NCBI RefSeq assembly: GCF_025869515.1
Contig: NZ_JAOZVR010000102.1
Coordinates: 1-41,601, forward strand
From: Ferrovibrio sp.
GTDB taxonomy: Bacteria; Pseudomonadota; Alphaproteobacteria; Ferrovibrionales; Ferrovibrionaceae
Reading direction: 5' to 3'
DNA: 41,601 bases
In this document: one piece after another, positions 16,336 to 23,640 of the stretch
How positions within the stretch are numbered: the stretch's first letter is position 1
Layout: the number at the start of each line of letters is the position of its first letter
Notes under the pieces: generated by a model
The model's database searches: none
The model's input: the letters and a program-made list of their open reading frames with translations, nothing else
Told to the model about the DNA's origin: nothing
Translations under genes and position numbers: made by a program

Positions 16336-18105
16336 TCAAGGGGAGCGACGGATATCCGTTCGGGAGATGACGCCGGCGCCGGTGGTGGCGGCATCCGGCC
16401 GGGCCCGCGTCTCCGGCAGGGCGATCCTGGCGGCCACCAGTACATCCAGCAGTTCCGATTTGCCGCGCAGGGCCACGCTTTCGCGCTGCCAGCTCATGCC
16501 CTGCAGCGCCGCCGTGCCGGCGCGGTCGGCCACTTCGGCCGAGATCACCAGCTCGGCGCCGAAATCCTTGGTGGCGCTTTCCAGCCGGCTGGCGGTATTC
16601 ACCGCATCGCCCACCGCGGTCAGGTGCATGGCGCTGCCATGGCCCATCTCGCCGACGATGGCGGGGCCGCAGTGAATCCCGATGCCGATGCGCAGTTTCT
16701 GGTCGAGATCCATCTTCAGCGCGTCGTTCAGCTGCACCAGCGCCTCCGCCATGCGGCGCGCCGCATCGACGGCGCGGCGGCAGCCCTCGTCGGCGCCCTC
16801 GTCGATGCCGAACAGCGCCATCACGCCGTCGCCGATGAATTTGTCCAGCTTGCCGCCGGCGCGTTCCACCGCCTCACCCATCGCCTTGAAATACTGGTTC
16901 AGCACGAAGACCACATCGTAGGGCAGCTTGCCCTCCGACAGTTTGGTGAAGCCGCGCAGGTCGGCGAACAGGATGGCGATGCGGCGCTCCGAGCCCTGCG
17001 CATAACTGGCGGCGCCATAGGCGGCGCGGGTCGGCACGCCGGCCGGCAGCATCGGCATCACCGCGATATCCTCGCGCGGCTTGATCTGGCAGGCCAGCCG
17101 TACGCCGGGCGGGGCATGGATGCGCTCCAGCACTTTCTGTTCGGCGGCATCGGGCGGCGGCAGGCTGCTGCTGCCGGGTCCGCTCAGCCGCACGCGGCAG
17201 GTCGAGCAGCGGCCCTGGCCGCCGCAGACCGAGGCATGCGGATAGCCGATGGCGCGGCTCGCCTCCAGCACGGTCTGGCTGCCGGCCAGGCCGCGAAAGC
17301 GCCGGCCGTCGGGATAGGTGACGGTGACGATGCCGCGCCGGCGCTGCAGCAGGGCGGCGACCAGGCGGCCGAGCAGGCCGGCGCCGAGCAGGGCGATCAT
17401 CACGATATAGGCGATGTCGATGCTGCGCATGCCGAACTCGTAGGCGATCGGCCCCGGCCAGTTCAGGCCGGCGCGGAACTGGTCGAGCCATTCCGGCCGC
17501 TGCATTGCCAGCAGCACGGCGCGGCCGGCCGAGAGGTAGCCCATGGTGGCCAGCATCGGCAGGATCAGCGCGCTGGCATAGAGGAAGGGCCAGGCGCGCT
17601 CGAAACTGTATTTCATGCGCAGCCAGTAATAGACGCCGATGCAGCCATGCGCCCAGGCGATCAGGATCAGGATATTCTGGCGCAGGCCGATCAGCGGTTC
17701 CTGCACGAACTGCACGGTCAGCACATAGGCATAGGTGTCGTTGAGGCCGAGCGCCGCATTCAGCCCGCGCGTGCCGATGATATGGTCGATCACCAGCGGC
17801 GGCACGCAGATGCCGAGCGCGATCTGCACCCAGCCCTGCCAGTGAATGCCGCGGTAATGCCCGCGGCGCAGCCAGCTGAACAGCGCCAGCAGCGGATGCA
17901 GGATCGCCGCGGCGTAAAGCAGCACCGTGCCGGGCCAGCTGCGCCAGGCGAATTTGAACAGCGTCGAGCCGGCATCCATCGCCTCCAGCGAAATGATGCC
18001 CAGGGTATGATTGATCAGATGGGTGGCGAGGAAGACGAACAGCACCAGGCCAGAGGCCAGTTTGGTCCGGCTGTAAATCTCCTCGAAACGTCGGCTGGCC
18101 GCCAT
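16336..18105 (-). CDS. cyaC: CyaC-like redox-responsive adenylate cyclase (6TM heme anchor + [2Fe-2S] + class III cyclase)
   Basis: 589-aa membrane enzyme that probably makes cAMP under redox control. Residues 1-250 form a six-helix succinate dehydrogenase-like anchor with candidate heme ligands His29/His33, His70, His108 and His153. Residues about 257-350 are a plant-type [2Fe-2S] domain with C294-x5-C300-x2-C303 and C339. Residues 370-570 are a class III cyclase with metal Asp382 (FADLRGF) and Asp426 (KFIGDG), ATP-selecting Lys422/Thr496, and transition-state Asn503/Arg507. Sinorhizobium CyaC has this architecture and responds to quinones. The gene starts 9 bases after the tetR stop, so they are probably co-transcribed. 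Key residues all look intact. Confidence 0.88.
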   Translation of the reverse strand: MAASRRFEEIYSRTKLASGLVLFVFLATHLINHTLGIISLEAMDAGSTLFKFAWRSWPGTVLLYAAAILHPLLALFSWLRRGHYRGIHWQGWVQIALGICVPPLVIDHIIGTRGLNAALGLNDTYAYVLTVQFVQEPLIGLRQNILILIAWAHGCIGVYYWLRMKYSFERAWPFLYASALILPMLATMGYLSAGRAVLLAMQRPEWLDQFRAGLNWPGPIAYEFGMRSIDIAYIVMIALLGAGLLGRLVAALLQRRRGIVTVTYPDGRRFRGLAGSQTVLEASRAIGYPHASVCGGQGRCSTCRVRLSGPGSSSLPPPDAAEQKVLERIHAPPGVRLACQIKPREDIAVMPMLPAGVPTRAAYGAASYAQGSERRIAILFADLRGFTKLSEGKLPYDVVFVLNQYFKAMGEAVERAGGKLDKFIGDGVMALFGIDEGADEGCRRAVDAARRMAEALVQLNDALKMDLDQKLRIGIGIHCGPAIVGEMGHGSAMHLTAVGDAVNTASRLESATKDFGAELVISAEVADRAGTAALQGMSWQRESVALRGKSELLDVLVAARIALPETRARPDAATTGAGVISRTDIRRSP

Positions 18106-18114
18106 GTCGCGAGC

Positions 18115-18810
18115 CTATTTGGCCGGCACGGATACGTCCAGCTTGTCGTGCGTCACGCCTGCGGCATCGTTGCCGCGGCGAGGCACGGGGTCGGGCAGCT
18201 GCGGTGAAAACAGCAGTTCGAGATAGTTGCGATACTGCCGCCACTGCGCCGCCACCGCACCCGGGTCGCGCTGCACCTTGGACAGGATGAAGGCGCCCTC
18301 GGCCAGCACCAGGCTGGTTTCGGCCAGGGTTTTCACCTCCACCGGCAGGCGCGGCGGATACAGCTGCATCACCGCTTCCAGTTTGCCGGCGATGCGCTGC
18401 GTCCAGTGGGTGAAGACCTGGCGCACCACGGCAATCGTGGCCGCGTCGAACAGCTGGGCCTCGTAGATGAAAGACGCATAGAGGCAGCCGGGATAGGGCG
18501 CGGTCAGCCTGGCCATCTCTTCTTCATAGAGGCCGATGCAGATCAGCAGCTGCTGCAGCGGATCGCGACTTAAGCTCTCGGCGCGCTGCAGGTTGGTTTC
18601 CAGATGCGCGGCATCGGCTTCGGCATCGCGCTGCACCAGCGCCAGGGCCAGCTCCGCCTTGGTCTTGAAATGGTAAAAGAAGGCGCCCTTGGTGATGCCG
18701 GCGCGGGTGATCACCGCATCCACCGAGGCGGCGGAAAAGCCGGTCTCCAGGATCAGCGCCTGGGCGGCATCCATGATGGCTTTGCGGGTGGCGGAACCGT
18801 CGCGGGCCAA
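18115..18810 (-). CDS. TetR/AcrR-family transcriptional regulator
   Basis: DNA-binding repressor of 231 aa from the chosen TTG start. The N-terminal helix-turn-helix is clear: ATRKAIMDAAQALI, then FSAASVDAVITRAGITKGAFFYHFKTKAELALALV. The C-terminal ligand domain resembles TetR_C types with a Y-P-G-C-L segment. I chose TTG 18810 because GGAGACGAG lies just upstream. A GTG at 18864 would add 18 residues, has no ribosome site and would put a TACAAT promoter-like hexamer inside the gene. It precedes cyaC by 9 bases and is divergent from the TPR gene, which it may control together with itself. Confidence 0.85.
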   Translation of the reverse strand: MARDGSATRKAIMDAAQALILETGFSAASVDAVITRAGITKGAFFYHFKTKAELALALVQRDAEADAAHLETNLQRAESLSRDPLQQLLICIGLYEEEMARLTAPYPGCLYASFIYEAQLFDAATIAVVRQVFTHWTQRIAGKLEAVMQLYPPRLPVEVKTLAETSLVLAEGAFILSKVQRDPGAVAAQWRQYRNYLELLFSPQLPDPVPRRGNDAAGVTHDKLDVSVPAK

Positions 18811-18960
18811 ATCTCGTCTCCAGACTGGACAAAGCTGATTATTGTACGGGACGGTCGGTTTCACAAGGGCGTGAGCCGATTCAGCGGTTTCATAAAAAAC
18901 ATAATATAATCAATTTATAAGGCCGGGCCGGAAAGTTGTTGTACCGATACAATGTATACC

Positions 18961-19001
18961 TTGACGCGAGACCGGCCTCTTATCTATACCGACTGGTCTG
19001 T
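18961..19001 (+). promoter_or_regulatory. Candidate sigma-70 promoter and TetR operator for the TPR gene
   Basis: TTGACG (18961-18966), an 18-base spacer and TATACC (18985-18990) make a plausible vegetative promoter. A 14-bp near-palindrome, ACCGACTGGTCTGT (18988-19001; five of seven pairs match), overlaps the -10 element and resembles the ACnGACnnGTCnGT style of TetR-family operators. A related ACCGACCG sequence sits on the other strand near 18850-18860, by the tetR side. Confidence 0.5.
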
Positions 19002-19023
19002 TCGCTACGCCTTGGAGACCACG

Positions 19024-20352
19024 ATGCTGAAAGACCAGTCCGGCCAGGCCGTGAGCGGCGCCAGTGCCGCCGCCCTGCCGCTCTATGAGACCGCGCTCGG
19101 CCAGTTCCACTGCTATACCGGCAATCCGCTGGAGAGCGCCGAAGCCGCCATCGCCGCGGCGCCGGATTTCGCCATGGCGCATCTGCTGCGCGCGCATCTG
19201 TATCTCTCGGGCATGGAAGCGCCCGGCATCGCCCCGGCGCTGCAGAGCATCGCGGTCGCCCGCCGCCTGGCCAGAACCGAACGCGAGACGCTGCATGCCG
19301 TGGCGGCCGAAGCCTGGGCCGGCGGCCGCTTCGATGCCGCCGCCGAACGCTTCGACGACATCCTGATCCAGCATCCGCGCGACAGCCTGGCGCTGCAGAT
19401 GGGGCATCTGCTCGACTACTACCGCGGCGATGCGCGCAACCTGCGCGACCGCGTGCTGCGCGTGCTGCCGGCCTGGAGCGATGCGCTGCCGCATTTCCAT
19501 GCCGTGCTCGGCATGCTGGCTTTCGGCCTGGAAGAAACCGCCGATTACGCCGCCGCCGAGACGACCGGCCGGCGCGCCTGCGACCTCAATCCGCGCGATG
19601 CCTGGGCGCATCACGCCGTGCTGCATGTGATGGAGATGCAGGGCCGCACCGAGGATGGCATCCGCTGGGCCACCGCGCGCGAACCGCACTGGGCACCCGA
19701 CAACATGATGGCGATCCACAACTGGTGGCATCTCATGCTGTATCATCTCGACCGCGACGAACATGCCGAAGTGCTGGGCCTGTATGACCGGCATGTGCGT
19801 GCCGGCAAGTCCACCGTGATACTCGACATGATCGACGCCTCGGCCATGCTGTGGCGCCTTCACCTGCGCGGCGTCGAGATCGGCGCGGCGCGCTGGGCCG
19901 AACTGGCCGAAGCCTGGGCCGGTACGGTCGATGACGGCATCTATGCCTTCAACGATGTGCATGGCCTGATCGCCTATCTTGGCGCCGGCCGCCGCGATCT
20001 GGTCGAGCGTCAGCTCGAAACCCTGCGCCGCACCGCCGGCCGGCAGAATTTCAGCAACGCGGCGATGACGGCGCAGATCGGCCTGCCGGTCGCCGAGGCG
20101 CTGGTCGCCTTCGATGCCGGCCGCTACCAGGACTGCATCGCGCCGCTGCGTGCCGTGCGCAGCATCGCCAATCGCTTCGGCGGCAGTCATGCGCAGCGTG
20201 ACCTGCTCGATCTCACCCTGATCGAAGCGGCGCGCCGGGCGCAGGATCTGGCGCTGGTACGGGCACTGGCGGCCGAACGGCTGCATGCCAAGCCGAACAG
20301 TCCGCTGGCACTGCGCTATCTCGCGGTGTCGAAGGAGCGTGCCGCCGCCTGA
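19024..20352 (+). CDS. Tetratricopeptide-repeat protein (TTC38-like)
   Basis: 442-aa soluble protein built of helical repeats throughout, resembling the tetratricopeptide repeat protein 38 family: KDQSGQAVSGASAAALPLYETAL at the start, then repeated A-x3-D-x2-A style helices, a HHAVLHVMEMQGR segment and HNWWHLMLYHLD. No catalytic motif is seen. The start ATG 19024 follows GGAG; an upstream in-frame ATG (18952) would place the promoter inside the gene. Divergent from tetR-cyaC. The role is unknown; a scaffold or metabolic accessory function is possible. Confidence 0.82.
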   Translation: MLKDQSGQAVSGASAAALPLYETALGQFHCYTGNPLESAEAAIAAAPDFAMAHLLRAHLYLSGMEAPGIAPALQSIAVARRLARTERETLHAVAAEAWAGGRFDAAAERFDDILIQHPRDSLALQMGHLLDYYRGDARNLRDRVLRVLPAWSDALPHFHAVLGMLAFGLEETADYAAAETTGRRACDLNPRDAWAHHAVLHVMEMQGRTEDGIRWATAREPHWAPDNMMAIHNWWHLMLYHLDRDEHAEVLGLYDRHVRAGKSTVILDMIDASAMLWRLHLRGVEIGAARWAELAEAWAGTVDDGIYAFNDVHGLIAYLGAGRRDLVERQLETLRRTAGRQNFSNAAMTAQIGLPVAEALVAFDAGRYQDCIAPLRAVRSIANRFGGSHAQRDLLDLTLIEAARRAQDLALVRALAAERLHAKPNSPLALRYLAVSKERAAA

Positions 20353-20385
20353 CCGCGGCGCATCAATACCGGCAGGGGCCGCCGC

Positions 20386-20910
20386 CTATACGGTGAAGGC
20401 GGGACGCACCTGGTGGGCCAGCGCGCGCATCACGGCTTTCCACTGCTGCTCGGCTTCCGGCCCGGCCGCGGCAAAGGCCATGGCGAAGGCCTGGTATTGC
20501 AGCTCGGTCAGCCTGGCTTCCAGCGCCGCGCCCCGGGGCGTCAGCGTCAGCATGGCCAGCCGGCGGTTGGTCGGCGCCGCCTTCTGCGCGACATAGCCTT
20601 GCTTGACCAGGTCGCCCAGCGGCCGGTGCAGGGCCTGCCGCGAGACCTCCAGTACATCGATCAGGCTGGCGATGGCGATGCCGGGCTGGCGCGCCACCAC
20701 ATAGAGGATGCGGTGATGCGGCCGGCCGAAGCCCAGTTTGTCGAGCACCCGCTTCGGCCCGGCCACGCCGGCGCGATAACCCAGGTAAAACAGCGAAATG
20801 GTCTCGTCCACCGAGCCGCGTGGCGCGTCGAGCACGTCCCGGCGCGGGCCAGCGCTTTTCTGGGAAGACGGGCTTTTCCTGGAAGACGGGCTTTTTTTCG
20901 GGGCCGTCAT
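20386..20910 (-). CDS. MarR-family transcriptional regulator
   Basis: 174-aa winged-helix regulator. The N-terminal 22 residues are Lys/Ser/Pro-rich with a repeated K-S-P-S-S unit and look disordered; the DNA there is a short direct repeat. The MarR core follows: FGRPHHRILYVVARQPGIAIASLIDVLEVSRQALHRPLGDLVKQGYV (recognition helix and wing with TNRRLAMLTLTPRG). It is divergent from the methyltransferase gene. The 37-bp palindrome at 21048-21084 in the shared gap is the obvious operator, suggesting autoregulation and control of the neighbour. The ligand is unknown. Confidence 0.87.
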   Translation of the reverse strand: MTAPKKSPSSRKSPSSQKSAGPRRDVLDAPRGSVDETISLFYLGYRAGVAGPKRVLDKLGFGRPHHRILYVVARQPGIAIASLIDVLEVSRQALHRPLGDLVKQGYVAQKAAPTNRRLAMLTLTPRGAALEARLTELQYQAFAMAFAAAGPEAEQQWKAVMRALAHQVRPAFTV

Positions 20911-21047
20911 GGCAGATGTCCCAGCGGAGGTTTTTGGGCGGAAAACAGCAACGTCTGTCGAGCATACACAAAGGATTCCAAAGGGCTACCGGCAACGGCC
21001 TGGCATCGACCGGAGCGGACCGGGCGCGGCCAGCTCACGCAAAAGTA

Positions 21048-21084
21048 ATATCAATGATGTTGATAATATCAATATCATTGATAT
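21048..21084. promoter_or_regulatory. 37-bp AT-rich palindromic operator (MarR type)
   Basis: Outer arms ATATCAATGAT (21048-21058) and ATCATTGATAT (21074-21084) are perfect inverted copies. The centre, TTGATAATATCAA (21060-21072), is itself an inverted repeat; only the pair 21059/21073 is unmatched. It lies 43 bases upstream of the methyltransferase ATG and 137 bases from the marR start. The stacked ATCAA/TTGAT half-sites suit binding of one or more MarR dimers. Confidence 0.75.
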
Positions 21085-21127
21085 GTTCTCGCGCATTCCG
21101 TTGCCGCACACCGTAAGGAGTCACTTC

Positions 21128-21868
21128 ATGGTCGGATTGCTGTTTGCCGTTTTTGCCTATCTCGGTTTTGGCCTTGCCACCGCGGCGCTGGCGCTGTTCA
21201 TCGCCGGCCCGCTCACTGCTGGTCTGGGGCTGCCCGTTCATATCGATGCCTCGATCTTTCCCGCGTTGTCGCCCTGGCTCGCCGGCGCCCTCGATCTCGG
21301 CCTGATCGCGCTGTTCGGCCTGCAGCACAGCGTGATGGCGCGGCCGGGCTTCAAGCAGTGGATGTCGGCCACCGTGCCGGCGCATCTGCAGCGCGCCGTC
21401 TATGTGGTGGCGACATCCGTCATGGTGGCGCTGCTGATCCTGCTGTGGCAGCCGCTGCCGGCCATGGTCTGGCAGATGCAGGACGGCTTCAACGCCATGC
21501 TGGTCTGGATGCTCTACGGCATCGGCTGGCTGCTGCTGGTCGCCGCCACCTTCATGATCGACCATTTCGAACTCTTCGGCCTGGCCCAGCCGTTTCGCCG
21601 CTGGCGCGGCCTGCCGCCGCCGAATGACGAATTCCGCACCTCCTGGCTCTACCGCTATATGCGGCATCCGATCTATTCCGGCTGGCTGGTGATCTTCTGG
21701 GCCACGCCGCAGATGTCAGCGGGGCATCTGCTCTTCGCCATCGGCATGAGCGCCTACATCCTGGTCGGTATCCTCTACGAGGAACGCGATCTGATCGCCG
21801 CCTTCGGCGACCGCTATCGCGACTACCGCCGTCGCGTGCCCGCCCTGATCCCCGGCCTGAAGATCTAG
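21128..21868 (+). CDS. mddA: Membrane S-methyltransferase, MddA/ICMT-like
   Basis: 246-aa integral membrane protein of the isoprenylcysteine carboxyl methyltransferase/NnrU-like superfamily, most like methanethiol S-methyltransferase MddA, which makes dimethyl sulfide from methanethiol with SAM. Five or six TM helices are visible. Family motifs include LFGLQHSVMARPGFKQW, FMIDHFELFGLAQ, the SAM-binding RHPIYSGWLVIFWATP, GHLLFAIGMSAYILVGI and EERDLIAAFGDRYRDYRRRVP. A strong TAAGGAG precedes ATG 21128. Downstream, a hydrolase follows after 11 bases. Other thiol or isoprenyl substrates are possible, so the symbol is tentative. Confidence 0.75.
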   Translation: MVGLLFAVFAYLGFGLATAALALFIAGPLTAGLGLPVHIDASIFPALSPWLAGALDLGLIALFGLQHSVMARPGFKQWMSATVPAHLQRAVYVVATSVMVALLILLWQPLPAMVWQMQDGFNAMLVWMLYGIGWLLLVAATFMIDHFELFGLAQPFRRWRGLPPPNDEFRTSWLYRYMRHPIYSGWLVIFWATPQMSAGHLLFAIGMSAYILVGILYEERDLIAAFGDRYRDYRRRVPALIPGLKI

Positions 21869-21879
21869 GAGCTGCTGCG

Positions 21880-22737
21880 ATGCCGATGCTGGAGACCACC
21901 GCCGGCCGCCTGTCCTGGTTCGACAATGGCTGTGTCGAAGGCGATGCGCCCCGCCTGATGCTGCTGCATTCCGGCGCCGCCTCGCACCGGCAGTGGCGGC
22001 CGCTGATCGCAGCGCTCGGCCGCGGCTGGCATATTGTGGCGCCCGATCTGGTCGGTCATGGCGAAACGCCGATGCCCGATCACGGCAGGCCCACGCTGGA
22101 GGATGAGGTTGCCCTGCTCGCCGCTCTGCTTGAGCGCATGGATGGTCCGGTGCATCTGATCGGGCATTCCTATGGCGGTGCCATGGCGCTGGAACTGGCG
22201 CGCCGCCAGCCGCAGCGCATCGCCTCGCTGGCCATGTATGAGCCGGTGGCTTTCGGCCTGCTGCGCGACAGCAGCCAGCGCGATGCCTGGCGTGAAATCG
22301 CCCTGGTGGCGCAGCGCCATATCGATCTGGTGGAAAACGGCGATGCGCGTGCCGCCGCCATCGCCTTCCTCGATTACTGGGTCGGGCCCGGCGCCCTGCT
22401 GGCGATGCCCGAGCCTATGCAGGCCTATGTCACGGGTTGCATGCGTCCGGTGGCGAGCGAATTCCGCGAGCTGTTGCAGGCGGGCGGAACCGCGGCTGAC
22501 GACCTGAAATCCCTGACCATGCCGGTGCTGCTGCTCTGCGGCAGCGAAACCACGCTGGCGGTGCGTGGCGTGATTGCCGAACTGCGCCGCCTGCTGCCGG
22601 CTCCGCGGCATATAGATCTGGCCGGTGCGACCCATATGGCGCCGCTGCTGCGGCCCGATCTGGTCAATCCGCTGTTCACGGATTTCCTCAATATCGCGGC
22701 CCAGCTAGCCGGACGGGGCCTGCAGCGCGCCGGCTGA
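21880..22737 (+). CDS. Alpha/beta-fold hydrolase
   Basis: 285-aa cytosolic hydrolase of the alpha/beta superfamily. The nucleophile elbow is GHS97YGG, the oxyanion region is LLHSGAASHRQW, and the catalytic His is His252 in GATHMAP. The acid position appears to be Glu223 (LLCGSETT) rather than the commoner Asp. There is no signal peptide. AGGAG lies before the ATG, 11 bases after the methyltransferase stop, so both are probably under the MarR palindrome. The substrate is not known; esters, lactones or thioesters are all possible. Confidence 0.88.
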   Translation: MPMLETTAGRLSWFDNGCVEGDAPRLMLLHSGAASHRQWRPLIAALGRGWHIVAPDLVGHGETPMPDHGRPTLEDEVALLAALLERMDGPVHLIGHSYGGAMALELARRQPQRIASLAMYEPVAFGLLRDSSQRDAWREIALVAQRHIDLVENGDARAAAIAFLDYWVGPGALLAMPEPMQAYVTGCMRPVASEFRELLQAGGTAADDLKSLTMPVLLLCGSETTLAVRGVIAELRRLLPAPRHIDLAGATHMAPLLRPDLVNPLFTDFLNIAAQLAGRGLQRAG

Positions 22738-22738
22738 G

Positions 22739-22763
22739 GGAACCTGGGTTGCAATCCATCGTT
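22739..22763 (+). promoter_or_regulatory. EcfG-type general stress promoter of the trehalose operon
   Basis: GGAAC (22739-22743), a 16-base spacer and CGTT (22760-22763) match exactly the known alphaproteobacterial sigma-EcfG consensus GGAAC-N16/17-CGTT. It starts just after the stop of the preceding hydrolase gene and lies about 74 bases before otsB. Trehalose synthesis is a typical EcfG target. Confidence 0.85.
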
Positions 22764-22778
22764 TCGCTTCCTAAGTAA

Positions 22779-22805
22779 TCTCGGAAAACCGAGAAAATTA
22801 ATTTT
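22779..22805 (+). other. Leader hairpin and AT palindrome before otsB
   Basis: TCTCGG-AAAA-CCGAGA (22779-22794) forms a 6-bp stem with a tetraloop in the predicted otsB leader. It is followed by the palindrome AAAATTAATTTT (22794-22805). The hairpin could affect leader stability or early termination; the AT palindrome could be a second regulator site. Confidence 0.4.
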
Positions 22806-22836
22806 CCTGCCTATCCGGGGCCGGGGAAGCGGAGCG

Positions 22837-23640
22837 ATGACAGATTCTCTTTCAGCAGGGCAGTCCGCTGCCTTGCGGCCACCGCCATTGCCACAGCCGA
22901 ACTGGGCGCTGTTCCTCGATATCGATGGCACGCTGCTCGATATTGCCGAATCGCCCGACCGTGTCGCCGTGCCGCCGGCCCTGCTCGACGATCTGCGTGC
23001 CGCCGAGCAACGGCTGAACGGCGCGCTCGCACTGGTCTCGGGCCGCGCCATCGCAGCCATCGACAAACTGTTCGATCCGTTGAAGCTCGCGGCCAGCGGC
23101 CAGCATGGCAGCGAATGGCGGCCGGTGCCCGGCGCGGCAACCCAGGCCGTGGCCGAGGTGCCGCTGCCGGCCGGCCTGCATGAAGCCGCCGCACGGCTGA
23201 ATGGCCTGCATCCCGGCATCGTGATCGAACGCAAGAGTCATGCGCTCGCGGTGCATTACCGCAATGCGCAGGATTTCGGCGCCGAGATCGGCGGCCGGCT
23301 CGCCGCCGCGATGGCGGATTTCGACGGCCTGATGCTGCTGCATGGCAAATTCGTCTGGGAGATCAAGGATGCCAGCCTGTCGAAGGGCACCGCCGTCGGC
23401 CTGTTCATGCGCCAGCCCGCCTTCGCCGATCGCGTGGCGGTTTTCGTCGGCGACGACCGCACCGACGAAGACGGCTTTCATGCCGTCGAAAACCTCGGCG
23501 GCCTCGCCCTGCCGGTCGGTCCGCTGGCGCTGAAACGGCCGCAGGGGCCGGGCTTCGCCACGCCGGCGCAGGTGCGCGACTGGCTCGCCGCCTTTGCCGC
23601 TTCACCGGCCGACAGCATCAGAACGGGATTCGCCGGATGA
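22837..23640 (+). CDS. otsB: Trehalose-6-phosphate phosphatase OtsB
   Basis: Removes phosphate from trehalose-6-phosphate in the last step of trehalose synthesis; cytosolic HAD-superfamily enzyme of 267 aa. HAD motif I is WALFLDIDGTLLDIAESP (nucleophile Asp in D-I-D-G-T), motif II lies near LVSGRAI, and motifs III/IV are EIKDASLSKGTAV and VFVGDDRTDEDGF. The stop overlaps the start of the GH15 gene by four bases (ATGA). It is the first gene of otsB-GH15-otsA, behind a perfect EcfG-type promoter, so induction by osmotic, desiccation or other general stress is likely. Confidence 0.96.
   Translation: MTDSLSAGQSAALRPPPLPQPNWALFLDIDGTLLDIAESPDRVAVPPALLDDLRAAEQRLNGALALVSGRAIAAIDKLFDPLKLAASGQHGSEWRPVPGAATQAVAEVPLPAGLHEAAARLNGLHPGIVIERKSHALAVHYRNAQDFGAEIGGRLAAAMADFDGLMLLHGKFVWEIKDASLSKGTAVGLFMRQPAFADRVAVFVGDDRTDEDGFHAVENLGGLALPVGPLALKRPQGPGFATPAQVRDWLAAFAASPADSIRTGFAG

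Noticed and set aside
13994..18207. Long plus-strand frames opposite the PAS kinase and the cyclase
   Set aside because: Antisense shadows of well-supported minus-strand genes with intact catalytic motifs.
18793..18818. GGAAC-N17-CGTC as a second EcfG promoter
   Set aside because: One mismatch in the -10 element and located inside the tetR reading frame without a suitably placed downstream gene.
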